From NCBI GenBank assembly GCA_900539425.1, contig UQBX01000019.1, positions 1-48,241 on the forward strand: a DNA stretch of 48,241 nucleotides. The letters run 5' to 3'. Positions 25,643 to 33,362 of the stretch are shown piece after piece. How positions within the stretch are numbered: the first letter of the stretch is position 1; every line of letters starts with the position of its first letter. The stretch is from an uncultured Oscillospiraceae bacterium (GTDB lineage: Bacteria; Bacillota; Clostridia; Oscillospirales; Acutalibacteraceae). Below the pieces are notes generated by a model. The model was not told the origin of the DNA. It made no database searches and saw nothing but the letters and a program-made list of their open reading frames with translations. The translations under genes were made by a program, and so were the position numbers.

Positions 25643-27520
25643 TTACGCGTTTTCGCTGTTAGCATCTTCGTCTGTTGTTGAATTCTCCATTGGACTGCTC
25701 GGGTCGGCAAGAATATTTGTGTTCATGAATTCGCTTTTCTTTTCAAGTTCATTATTTACATATTCATAGCCGAATTCTTCAAAAACTGTAGGTGTGTCAG
25801 AAAAGAGATTTGTGCCTATGCCGAGCCTGTTTCCTTGTATCTCAACACCCATGCTTGCAAGGATAGTTGGGAACATATCAAAGTTACAGTACTGCCTGTT
25901 GATAAATCTTTCCGCAGGCGTGTTGGAAACATTGGGGGCGGGGTTGATTATCAGATTAAACTGCGTACGAAGATAATCTTTGTCAAAGTCCTCAAAAAAA
26001 TCTGTGTCCATGCTGAGGTGGTCGCCTATAAGCACAATGGTGGTGTTATCATAATATGGCTGCTGCTGTATCCAGCGAACAAATTCAACAACCTGCGAAC
26101 TGCTGTATGCGATTACATTTGAATATTGGTCTTCATACGGCGTAGGAGCATTTTTGCTGAGATAGCCGTGGGGGCGGTGAGTGTCAGCAGTTTCCATCAT
26201 GAAGTTAAACGGCTTTCCTGTTTCGTAAAGCCTTGTCAGCTCCTCTTTAGCGTATTCGTAAAGTTTGTCGTCCTCATAGCCCCACCATTCCTTGTAATCT
26301 TTGGGAATGTAGCCGTTTTTAACTGCATATCTGTAATCGAATATTTTTACATCGCCGTGAAGTTCATACATATATGTCAGACCGCCGAAATTTGCGTCAG
26401 CGCCGAACATCACTGTCTGCTCATATCCCTGGTCTTTAAGCATATCACACATTGTATATGCGCCGGGAAGAAAATTGCCTTCAGAGCCGTAAGAGTTCCT
26501 CTCAGTAGGCACTTTCATGGGAAGTCCCGTTGTCATGTTTACCATGGAGGCAACAGACCACTGTGTGCCGGTGCCCTGAAGCGGGCCTCCGAATTTGCCG
26601 CTTGTGTTTGAAAATACATCACCTTCATATGCAAGCTCTGTAAGCTCGGGCATAAGATTTTCGTCCATATATCCGCCAAGATCTTTTGAGAGGTAGCTGT
26701 TTTCCATTGATTCAAGATAAATGTGGATAAGGTTTCTTTTTTTCTCAGGGAAAACAACCGTTGTGGTTCTCGGGTCGGCATAATTGTCGCTGATAAATGT
26801 AGATTCGGCAATGTATGCGTTGTAAAGCTGTTTAAGCTGAAATTGCTGTGAACCGTATGCAACTCCGCCTGAAAATACGGCGATTCCGAGTATAATGCTT
26901 ACTATTCTGTGGAATAAATCGTTAAATACGGTAATTTTGCTTCTGACTGTATGATAAACTATACTGAAATCAGAATATACGAAGATACTGAAAACCGCTG
27001 TGCACAATGCAGTTTGGAAAACAGGTCTTTCGAAAACATCAATATACACGCCGGAATCCGCGCCTTCGGTAGGTGAGAAAAGGTTGATAACAAGCTGGTC
27101 GGCAGTAACATCGCCAAAAGAATCTTTGCCCCATATTGATCCGAAGAAAGCGGCACAGCCAAGCATAAACAAAAAGCACGCAAGCAGTTTTATAAATCTT
27201 GTACCGTGCGTCTTTTTTCTGTTTCCTTCCTCAAACGTGAGGTATCTGTTTACAAAAGCATATAAAACCAGCCAAATGATACCTACAACTAACGATAAAG
27301 CAAAAAACTTTATGAAATTTTCAGTGGAATAATTTGTTGTATCAAGAAAATGATCATATTTAAAAACATATCTCAGAAATCCGATTGACACAAGGTTTAT
27401 TATAAAAATGTTTTTTACTGTTTCATGAAGTATTTTGCCGAAACTTCGTTTTCTGCAAAACAGTACGATTTCAATAACTGAAATTATAAGTGCGCCTATA
27501 GTTCCGCATAAGATAAACAT
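25643..27520 (-). CDS. LtaS/OpgB-family membrane phosphoglycerol transferase (sulfatase superfamily)
   Basis: The 625-residue protein has about six N-terminal membrane helices (to residue 225) and a C-terminal extracytoplasmic sulfatase-like domain. Visible metal and catalytic motifs are YLESMENSY (Glu ligand), GTGTQWSVASM with a candidate nucleophile Thr, and GDHLSMD (Asp/His ligands). The GTGTQWSVA motif is closer to OpgB/MdoB, which decorates glucans with phosphoglycerol, than to classic lipoteichoic-acid synthase LtaS. The substrate is probably phosphatidylglycerol; the acceptor polymer is unknown. The tail after about residue 590 is acidic and low-complexity. Start ATG 27520 follows AGAGG. 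Confidence 0.87.
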   Translation of the reverse strand: MFILCGTIGALIISVIEIVLFCRKRSFGKILHETVKNIFIINLVSIGFLRYVFKYDHFLDTTNYSTENFIKFFALSLVVGIIWLVLYAFVNRYLTFEEGNRKKTHGTRFIKLLACFLFMLGCAAFFGSIWGKDSFGDVTADQLVINLFSPTEGADSGVYIDVFERPVFQTALCTAVFSIFVYSDFSIVYHTVRSKITVFNDLFHRIVSIILGIAVFSGGVAYGSQQFQLKQLYNAYIAESTFISDNYADPRTTTVVFPEKKRNLIHIYLESMENSYLSKDLGGYMDENLMPELTELAYEGDVFSNTSGKFGGPLQGTGTQWSVASMVNMTTGLPMKVPTERNSYGSEGNFLPGAYTMCDMLKDQGYEQTVMFGADANFGGLTYMYELHGDVKIFDYRYAVKNGYIPKDYKEWWGYEDDKLYEYAKEELTRLYETGKPFNFMMETADTHRPHGYLSKNAPTPYEDQYSNVIAYSSSQVVEFVRWIQQQPYYDNTTIVLIGDHLSMDTDFFEDFDKDYLRTQFNLIINPAPNVSNTPAERFINRQYCNFDMFPTILASMGVEIQGNRLGIGTNLFSDTPTVFEEFGYEYVNNELEKKSEFMNTNILADPSSPMENSTTDEDANSENA

Positions 27521-27560
27521 ACGATTCCTCTTTTCATAACATATTGATAACTGTGTTGTG

Positions 27561-27589
27561 ATTGTATCATATATACACCGCTTTTACAA
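27561..27589 (-). promoter_or_regulatory. Promoter of the LtaS/OpgB-like gene
   Basis: On the minus strand TTGTAA (27584-27589) and TACAAT (27561-27566) have a 17-nt spacer. An inverted repeat TGTAT-N5-ATACA (27563-27577) overlaps the -10. Confidence 0.6.
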
Positions 27590-27644
27590 CCTTAGGCTGT
27601 TGTGGGAGGAAATATTGTTACACATCGTTGTTTTTATAAATCTT

Positions 27645-28994
27645 TTACTGCCCCATTTCGGCAACAAGAGCGTCAGTATCTTCAAGATTTATTCGTTTTG
27701 AGCATATGTAGGTGCGAAGCTCATCAGAAAATATACTTGTTTTGTCCTCAGGGTCAAAGTGGCCGTAACTCGAAGTAACTATGGTTCCGTCATCAAGCAC
27801 AACATTTCCGCAGTATCCTGTGTCCGCATCAGCGCAGTATTCAGGCGTTTCCTGGCCGTTCTGATAAATATGGGCAAGCTTTATTCGGTATTGCCCCTCA
27901 GTGCCGTTTTTCAGATCGTCATAAGTGCCTACCCAGGCAACCCAGCCCTCGCTCACATATCCGCCGGTAACACTGCTGTCAACATTTGCCTGTGCCTTAG
28001 GCCCTCTTTCAATTGAACGGAATGTGATGAAAAGTCTGCCGTCCTTTGTGTATTCCGCCTTAAATCTTTCACCGTTAAGAGCCGCGGGCAGTTCTTTCGG
28101 TTCGCTCCAGGTATTGCCCTCGTCCTGTGAAAATGAAATAAGAGAGTTCATCGTGTGGCTGTTGCTGCGTGTAATCAGGCAAAGCTCGTCGCCCAAGCCC
28201 TGTTCACTTCTTATTACCTCAACCTCACACATGCAGGATTGCTGTTCAATCTCTCTGTATGCGGAAAAATACTTTACGGGCTCACTCCATTGCATATTTC
28301 CGTTTTCGTCAAATGTAAGTATGGTTTTGTAGTTGTAAAAATCAGCGTCGTGAAAAAGCCCCATCCATTTGTCTACAAACTTGCCGTTTTCTTTAAGCTG
28401 TGTAAGACTGCTCATCGCAACTATGGGTATAACAGGGTAGCTGCTGTTCTTATCATAAAAAGTTTCAAATTCTGTCCACGTAGCGCCTTCGTCACAGGAA
28501 ACCGAGCAGTTGAATCCGCCGTCTGTTTCAGGTTCGTCACCCCACTGCGGATTTGCTGAGATCATAATCAGCTTGTCAGGAGTTTTGCCGTCTGTAAAAG
28601 TAAGTCTGTATACGGTCGGCGTTTCAAGAGATTCTTCCCAGCTTTTTGGGGTATTGTTTAAACTCTCGCTCCACGTCAGACCGCCGTCTGTGCTGATTTT
28701 GGTGAGTACGGCGCCTTTGCCGTGGCCTGCGGGATACATTGTCAGTATATTTCCGTTTTTAAGCAAAACAGAATCAGGATGTGCCACATAGTCAAGTGAA
28801 TTTTCTACCGTTGAAAGCTCATAAAGGTATCTGTACTCTTCCGGGCAGTTCTCCGGCATAACGCTGAGATCAAGTTCCGGTATTGAGTAGTCTGTGCCGG
28901 TAAAGGGCAGGGGATCCGTTTTTTGCTTTGAGCAGCCTATAAATAAACTGAAAGTAAGCACAAAGCAGAGCAATAGTGAAATAACTTTTTTCAT
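27645..28994 (-). CDS. Lipoprotein with sialidase-type Asp boxes (BNR repeats)
   Basis: The 449-residue protein has a lipoprotein signal peptide with Cys21 in LFIGC, so it is anchored outside the cell. Three Asp boxes, STDGGLTW (about 102), SCDEGATW (about 161) and SQDEGNTW (about 279), mark a six-bladed beta-propeller of the sialidase superfamily. I cannot trace the full arginine triad, so the activity could be exo-sialidase or another propeller glycosidase. It has its own promoter with a perfect palindrome over the start site. An extracellular glycan-trimming role beside two mannosidases is an inference. Confidence 0.75.
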   Translation of the reverse strand: MKKVISLLLCFVLTFSLFIGCSKQKTDPLPFTGTDYSIPELDLSVMPENCPEEYRYLYELSTVENSLDYVAHPDSVLLKNGNILTMYPAGHGKGAVLTKISTDGGLTWSESLNNTPKSWEESLETPTVYRLTFTDGKTPDKLIMISANPQWGDEPETDGGFNCSVSCDEGATWTEFETFYDKNSSYPVIPIVAMSSLTQLKENGKFVDKWMGLFHDADFYNYKTILTFDENGNMQWSEPVKYFSAYREIEQQSCMCEVEVIRSEQGLGDELCLITRSNSHTMNSLISFSQDEGNTWSEPKELPAALNGERFKAEYTKDGRLFITFRSIERGPKAQANVDSSVTGGYVSEGWVAWVGTYDDLKNGTEGQYRIKLAHIYQNGQETPEYCADADTGYCGNVVLDDGTIVTSSYGHFDPEDKTSIFSDELRTYICSKRINLEDTDALVAEMGQ

Positions 28995-29054
28995 AATGTT
29001 TCCTTTCGTCTTTTGCCTCTCAAAATATCAGGCTTTTTACATTTGAAAAGATTG

Positions 29055-29096
29055 TGTTTATATAAACATTAAATGTGATTTTGTCAGATTTGTCAA
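29055..29096 (-). promoter_or_regulatory. Promoter and palindromic operator of the sialidase-like gene
   Basis: On the minus strand TTGACA (29091-29096) and TTTAAT (29068-29073) are separated by 17 nt. A perfect 14-bp palindrome TGTTTATATAAACA (29055-29068) covers the expected start of transcription, as expected for a repressor operator. Confidence 0.7.
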
Positions 29097-29180
29097 CCTG
29101 TTTTTTTTATGATGCTTTTAATAGTTAATGCAGATAATATTTTATATTCAAATTAATCAGAAATCAGATTTAATTAAAAG

Positions 29181-29213
29181 CAAAAAGAAAAGGCAGGTCA
29201 TAAGACCTGCCTG
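29181..29213 (-). terminator. Terminator of the initiator tRNA gene
   Basis: GGCAGGTC pairs with GACCTGCC (29192-29199 with 29204-29211) and a T-rich tail follows on the minus strand, directly after the encoded CCA. Confidence 0.88.
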
Positions 29214-29214
29214 G

Positions 29215-29290
29215 TGGTTGCGGGGGCAGGACTCGAACCTGCGACCTCCGGGTTATGAGCCCGACGAGCTTCCAACTGCTCTACCCCGCG
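29215..29290 (-). tRNA. Initiator tRNA-fMet (anticodon CAU)
   Basis: Reading the minus strand, the cloverleaf begins CGCGGGG and ends CCCCGCA-ACCA with CCA encoded. The anticodon loop CTCATAA gives CAU. Two initiator hallmarks are present: the C1:A72 mismatch at the top of the acceptor stem and three consecutive G-C pairs (GGG/CCC) in the anticodon stem. The T loop GTTCGAG is canonical. It is a single-gene unit with promoter and terminator. Confidence 0.95.
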
Positions 29291-29293
29291 ATA

Positions 29294-29322
29294 TTGCTTT
29301 CCTTTCGGTATAAATATAATAT
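29294..29322 (+). promoter_or_regulatory. Candidate promoter of the ThrE gene pair
   Basis: TTGCTT (29294-29299) and TAATAT (29317-29322) have a 17-nt spacer. The -10 occupies the same base pairs as the -10 of the oppositely directed tRNA promoter. Confidence 0.5.
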
Positions 29323-29344
29323 ATCATTCAGAAGAAAAATGCAA
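29316..29344 (-). promoter_or_regulatory. Promoter of the initiator tRNA
   Basis: On the minus strand TTGCAT (29339-29344) and TATTAT (29316-29321) are separated by 17 nt, placing the start about 18 nt before the mature tRNA. Confidence 0.65.
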
Positions 29345-29390
29345 GAGTTTTTTTATATTTTTTTCAAACAATAGTAACGGCGGTGATAGT

Positions 29391-30101
29391 TTGAAAGAAA
29401 TATTTAATCGTTCTGCACAAATTGCGGCGGAAATTGTTGAGAATGGCGGAGAAATATCCCGTGCTGAAGAATGTGTCATAAAAATATGTGAAAATGCAGG
29501 CGCCAAGAAAATAAATGTTTTCATTATTCCGTCGCTCATTTTTGCCTCTGCAGAGTTTGAAGGCAAAAGATATACAGCTTTTAAACGTATATATAAGCAT
29601 GATCTTAATCTCGGTGCGCTTGAAGAAGCCGATCAACTTTCCCGCTCAGCGTGCGGGTCAGAAATTCCTAATACTTTAAATTACACATATCCGCTTGTTC
29701 TGCGTGTTCTTGCCGCGGCAGCGGCAACAGCGGCTTTCTGCGTATATTTCGGCGGTTCTCTTACTGATGCTATTTTCTGCGCAGCGGCGGGAGCTGTCAT
29801 AATCGTTCTGCCGTCTCCAAAACTAAAACTCAATCTTTTTTCAAAAACACTTGTAGAATCAACCGCCTGCGGTGTGTTAGCCTTTCTGCCGAGAATTTTC
29901 GGAGCTGATGTAAGCCCTGATAAAATAATGACGGGCACTATTATGCTGCTTATCCCCGGTATGAGTATCGGAAACGCTATGAAAGATATGATGGGCGGGG
30001 ACATTATAGCGGGTATTCTTGAAATAACTGAAGCTTTTGTAATAGCGTTTGCAATCGTGCTCGGTTATGCAGCCGTTCTTTTGGTAATGAACAATGTTTA
30101 A
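29391..30101 (+). CDS. ThrE-type threonine/serine exporter, N-terminal half (PF06738, DUF1212)
   Basis: This 236-residue protein matches the larger half of ThrE, an amino-acid exporter that uses the proton gradient. It has the cytosolic segment with GGEISRAEECVIKI (about 20-33), then about five membrane helices from residue 102. It starts with TTG 29391 behind GGCGGTG. The second half is the next gene, overlapping by 8 nt; together they form the split version of the single-chain ThrE of Corynebacterium. Threonine or serine as substrate is known for the family, not shown here. Confidence 0.87.
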   Translation: MKEIFNRSAQIAAEIVENGGEISRAEECVIKICENAGAKKINVFIIPSLIFASAEFEGKRYTAFKRIYKHDLNLGALEEADQLSRSACGSEIPNTLNYTYPLVLRVLAAAAATAAFCVYFGGSLTDAIFCAAAGAVIIVLPSPKLKLNLFSKTLVESTACGVLAFLPRIFGADVSPDKIMTGTIMLLIPGMSIGNAMKDMMGGDIIAGILEITEAFVIAFAIVLGYAAVLLVMNNV

Positions 30102-30519
30102 AGCAATTCTTTGTGTAATAGGAACAGCAGGATTTTGTATCATACTCAATGTATCAAAATCAAAGTTTTTGCCGGCTGTCTTAGGAGGCGTCGTTTCTGC
30201 TTTTACTGCCGCCTTGCTGGAGAATAACGGCGCAGGACTGTTTAAAACCATTCTTGTTTCCATGATAGCTTTGTGCGCTTACAGCGAAATAGCCGCAAGA
30301 TTGCTTAAAGCGCCCGTGTCGGTTATTATGATACCCGGCTCAATACCGCTTCTGCCGGGAGGAAGCCTTTATTATATGATGAGTTATTTAGTGCATTTTG
30401 ATTCCCACATGTTTTACCACTATGCCGCAGAAACAGTCATCACGGGTCTCGGAATAGCGCTCGGCGCAGTTATAGTTTCTATCGCGGTTAAAATTATCGC
30501 CGTTATTTCAAAAAGCTAA
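30094..30519 (+). CDS. ThrE-type threonine/serine exporter, C-terminal half (PF12821, DUF3815)
   Basis: The 141-residue membrane protein has about four helices and the segment SVIMIPGSIPLLPGGSLYYMM (split here as IPGSIPLLPGGSLYY) conserved in the ThrE_2 domain. The 8-nt overlap with the preceding gene means that the two halves are made together and probably pair in the membrane. It converges on the histidine phosphatase gene: the two stop codons overlap at 30516-30519 with no terminator between them. Confidence 0.86.
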   Translation: MFKAILCVIGTAGFCIILNVSKSKFLPAVLGGVVSAFTAALLENNGAGLFKTILVSMIALCAYSEIAARLLKAPVSVIMIPGSIPLLPGGSLYYMMSYLVHFDSHMFYHYAAETVITGLGIALGAVIVSIAVKIIAVISKS

Positions 30520-31235
30520 TCGTGGCGGGTTTCGTCATCATAACATTCACAGAATCGTGCTGCGAAAGACGGTTCTTCACTGCCTGCATACAAATGTGAA
30601 ATATCACCGAAACCGGTGCATCTGAATTGCGCTGTGCCTTTGCGCCTTTCTTCTGTTACAATTGTGGTTACAGAGGAGGGCAGCGCAACAAAATTGTGCC
30701 ACAATACCATAGGTGACACGCTGAATATCCTGCTTAGTATAGCGCATTCAACTGCGAAGTGGCAGAATAAAACTATTGTTTTTCTGTTTGGATTTTCCGC
30801 TCTGTAAAGTCTGCCGTCACGAACATAGCCGTGTTCGGCAAGAAATTCATCTGTCTTATCACAAACATATTTGTATTCCTTTTTTACATTAAGCGTTCTC
30901 ATCAGCGGCGTTTTGTACCAGCTTTCAAAATCATAATAATCATCTTTTGCTGTCCAATATTCAGGCAGTCTGTCCCAGCAGCTGCTTATTCCTTTCGGGG
31001 TTATGACTTTGCCCTTGAATTCGTGCAGCCAGTCAAGCTCCTGTGCCTGCTTGCCGACAGCCTCAAGAGTATATGCCGCTGTATCTTTAGCTCTGCCCAG
31101 CGGGGATACATATATTTCGTCAATGTCTGTTTTTGAAAGCCTTTGTGCAAGAAGCTGAGCTTCTCTTTTGCCTTTTTCTGTTATAGTATCATTTTCATAG
31201 TCCGGCTCTGCGTGCCGAGCAAAGATTATTTTCAT
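30516..31235 (-). CDS. Histidine phosphatase superfamily protein (phosphoglycerate mutase-like)
   Basis: The 239-residue protein has the RHG-type signature IIFARHAEPDYE (3-14) with the catalytic histidine, SPLGRAKDTA with the phosphate-binding arginine (about 61-70), and a second histidine in VLFCHFAVECAI. These define a branch-2 histidine phosphatase; substrates range from phosphosugars to nucleotides, so none can be named. ATG 31235 is chosen because of AAAGGCGG just before it; an upstream in-frame opening lacks a site. It ends convergently with the ThrE pair. Confidence 0.88.
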   Translation of the reverse strand: MKIIFARHAEPDYENDTITEKGKREAQLLAQRLSKTDIDEIYVSPLGRAKDTAAYTLEAVGKQAQELDWLHEFKGKVITPKGISSCWDRLPEYWTAKDDYYDFESWYKTPLMRTLNVKKEYKYVCDKTDEFLAEHGYVRDGRLYRAENPNRKTIVLFCHFAVECAILSRIFSVSPMVLWHNFVALPSSVTTIVTEERRKGTAQFRCTGFGDISHLYAGSEEPSFAARFCECYDDETRHD

Positions 31236-31268
31236 ATTAATTCCGCCTTTCTGATTAATAGTAGCATA

Positions 31269-31296
31269 ATTATGTCTTATTTTCAATTCATGTCAA
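31269..31296 (-). promoter_or_regulatory. Promoter of the histidine phosphatase gene
   Basis: On the minus strand TTGACA (31291-31296) and CATAAT (31269-31274) are separated by 16 nt. Confidence 0.6.
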
Positions 31297-31334
31297 ATTA
31301 CACAAAAAATCATTTCAAAAATATATAGTTTTTA

Positions 31335-31363
31335 TGGACTTTTTATTTTTGGTATGATAAAAT
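31335..31363 (+). promoter_or_regulatory. Possible promoter of the second GPH symporter gene
   Basis: TGGACT (31335-31340) and TAAAAT (31358-31363) with a 17-nt spacer give a moderate match, about 30 nt before the GTG start. Confidence 0.4.
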
Positions 31364-31394
31364 CTAAAATATAAATTTGTTAAGGGGGTATAAC

Positions 31395-32861
31395 GTGAGC
31401 ACGGAAAACACAGTGAAAGAAATACGTTATGTGGGTGTAAAGGAAAATCTTGCTTACGGTTTTGCTAATGCCGGTCAGGTTTTCGGTTATAACCTTGTAG
31501 CAGGAGGTTACCTTTCATTATTCTTTACAAAGGTTTTCGGTATACCTGAGGAAGCAGTTGCGCTTATGATTCTCATTCTCGGTATATGGGATACCGTGAA
31601 TGACCCGCTTATGGGTTCTATTATTGACAAAACAAGAACCCGTTTCGGAAAACTCAGGCCATACCTGATGATAGTTCCAATACCGCTTTCGATTGCCACG
31701 ATAATGCTTTTTGCAGGCCCTGAGATTTTAGCGGATGCGAAAAGCACCACAGTCAAAATAGTGTATATGTATATTTCATATTTTATATGGGAGTTTTTCT
31801 ACACTATCGGCGACGTGCCTTTCTGGGGTCTCAGTACGGCTATCTCTCCCTCTACGTCGGATCGTACACGTGCTATTTCATCTGCAAGATTTATCTCCGG
31901 CATACTCGGCGGACTTTCAACAACTCTGCTGCCGGTTATGATGGATTTCACAAACAACGGCGTATGGAAATTAACTCTTTCTCACGATTTCCTTATACTT
32001 GCCCTTATTGCCGGCACGGTGGGAATGGCTCTTTTTTCACTTGCGGGATATAAGACTAAGGAACGAGTAGTTCAAACTATCAAAGAGCCTTCTGTTATAG
32101 ACGGCTTCAAGGTGATGTTTAAAAACAAGCCCCTGATGCTTATAATTTTAGGCAATGTTCTCGGTACTCTTACAGGTCTTGCGGGCGTTTTCCAAACTTA
32201 TTACTATTCTGAAGTTCTGAACCTCAGCTCTGCTGTGCTGTGGATAAATCTGCCGGGCACTATTTTCGGTTTCCTTACATATCTTCTTATTCCGAAACTA
32301 AAAGAAAAGCTTGATAACCGTCAGATAGTAATGCTCAATGTTATCTGCAGATTTGTTGTCAGCACTCTTGTGTTCTTTGCAGGTCTCGGATTTTACAAAA
32401 CCAATATCGTTGTTATATCGATATTGCTGATGATTCAGAATTTCATTTTCAGCTTTTTCAATACCATTAACAGCGTAATTCCTACTGAAATGATAGGCGA
32501 CACAGTCGATTATATGGAGTGGAAAACAGGGGAGAGAAACGAGGGCGTCAGCTTCTCAGTTCTTACTTTTGTCGGCAAACTCACCGGCTCTGTTTCAACT
32601 TCTCTCGGAACAGCGCTTCTGCCTGTAATCGGACTTTCTTTCACTACAAATGAGCAGGGTATGCAGACTACGATTAAAGGTGATAATACAGACCTTTATA
32701 TTTGGGCGCTCTTCACAATAGTGCCTTATGTTCTCGGATTGCTCACCCTTATACCTTATGCTTTCTATAATCTTACGGGCAAACGCCTTGCTGTGATACG
32801 TGCCGAAATGGCGGAGCGCCGCAGTAAGCTTGCCGAAGAAATAAGCTCGGGAGGTGTTTAA
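31395..32861 (+). CDS. GPH-family sugar:cation symporter (MelB-like), second copy
   Basis: The 488-residue protein has about 12 membrane helices and the GPH loop WDTVNDPLMGSIIDKTRTR followed by FGKLRPY (about residues 65-90). It shares the family with the symporter at 6759-8153, but the two are clearly diverged, so recent duplication is unlikely. The start is GTG 31395, six nt after AAGGGGG; an upstream TTG is in frame but includes that site. A small zinc-ribbon gene follows at once, its ribosome binding site GGGAGGTG lying inside this gene. The substrate is unknown. Confidence 0.9.
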   Translation: MSTENTVKEIRYVGVKENLAYGFANAGQVFGYNLVAGGYLSLFFTKVFGIPEEAVALMILILGIWDTVNDPLMGSIIDKTRTRFGKLRPYLMIVPIPLSIATIMLFAGPEILADAKSTTVKIVYMYISYFIWEFFYTIGDVPFWGLSTAISPSTSDRTRAISSARFISGILGGLSTTLLPVMMDFTNNGVWKLTLSHDFLILALIAGTVGMALFSLAGYKTKERVVQTIKEPSVIDGFKVMFKNKPLMLIILGNVLGTLTGLAGVFQTYYYSEVLNLSSAVLWINLPGTIFGFLTYLLIPKLKEKLDNRQIVMLNVICRFVVSTLVFFAGLGFYKTNIVVISILLMIQNFIFSFFNTINSVIPTEMIGDTVDYMEWKTGERNEGVSFSVLTFVGKLTGSVSTSLGTALLPVIGLSFTTNEQGMQTTIKGDNTDLYIWALFTIVPYVLGLLTLIPYAFYNLTGKRLAVIRAEMAERRSKLAEEISSGGV

Positions 32862-33101
32862 ATGAAAGATGTCTGCCCGAAATGCGGTGCTAAAATAAGC
32901 AAATTCTATTTTAAACAGTATTGCCCGGAGTGCGGCGTTAATCTTATGTATTATAAGCTTGACGAACGGCTTGAGCAGGACGCAGAAAACGCTGAAAAAG
33001 AAGTCCGTGATATGTGGCTTTTTGTAAAGAAGCTTGATAAAGCTAAAGTCATAGAAAAATACTGTAAAAAGCACTCAAAACCGCTTCCGTGGGAACAATA
33101 A
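32862..33101 (+). CDS. Small zinc-ribbon protein
   Basis: The 79-residue protein has an N-terminal zinc ribbon with CPKC (5-8) and CPEC (22-25), four cysteines to hold one zinc. A charged, probably helical segment follows (DERLEQDAENAEKEVRD) with a basic C-terminus. It begins in the nucleotide after the stop of the symporter gene, so it is co-translated with it. It resembles the zinc-ribbon modules of small regulatory or nucleic-acid-binding proteins, but I cannot assign a function. Confidence 0.78.
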   Translation: MKDVCPKCGAKISKFYFKQYCPECGVNLMYYKLDERLEQDAENAEKEVRDMWLFVKKLDKAKVIEKYCKKHSKPLPWEQ

Positions 33102-33110
33102 TATTTTTTG

Positions 33111-33139
33111 TTGACAAATCGTTTTCTCTGTGGTAATAT
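33111..33139 (+). promoter_or_regulatory. Promoter of the Mn riboswitch-mntP unit
   Basis: A perfect TTGACA (33111-33116) and TAATAT (33134-33139) are separated by 17 nt, so the transcript starts at the riboswitch. Confidence 0.85.
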
Positions 33140-33145
33140 CTATTT

Positions 33146-33277
33146 ACTTTGTGAGGGAGTAGTCGGCGCGCGCGGCGCGTGGCAAGTCAACATACTGGCG
33201 TTTTACGCCTGGCTTTTCTTAAATGACAAGACTCATATACAGATGATCTCTGTATATGCAGTTCTTGTCTTTTTTTG
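33146..33277 (+). ncRNA. yybP-ykoY manganese riboswitch with terminator
   Basis: The leader contains the conserved aptamer pieces GAGGGAGTAG (33153-33162) and AAGTCAACATACTGGC (33184-33199), a GC-rich helix between them, and GACAAGACT at 33225. The last pairs with AGTTCTTGTC (33260-33269) in a long stem followed by seven T, i.e. an expression-platform terminator at 33225-33276. The class binds Mn(II) and turns on efflux genes. The MntP gene directly downstream fits exactly. Confidence 0.88.
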
Positions 33278-33362
33278 TTGTCTGCAAGTGCTGTGAAATT
33301 ACGTCTGCTTATTTATACGGGCGTTTGAGTGCCGAATATTTTTGAATTTTAAGGAGAACGTT

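Noticed and set aside
26126..26611. 161-codon open frame antisense to the LtaS/OpgB-like gene
   Set aside because: Shadow of a conserved sulfatase-domain gene; no motif or ribosome binding site.
29055..29068. CcpA cre site at the sialidase-like promoter
   Set aside because: Length and outer bases fit, but the central CG required by cre is TA here.
29128..29313. Open frame of 61 codons with the string GQDSNLRPPGYEPDELPTA
   Set aside because: It is read across the tRNA-fMet gene in antisense; this peptide is a well-known artefact of open frames over tRNA genes.
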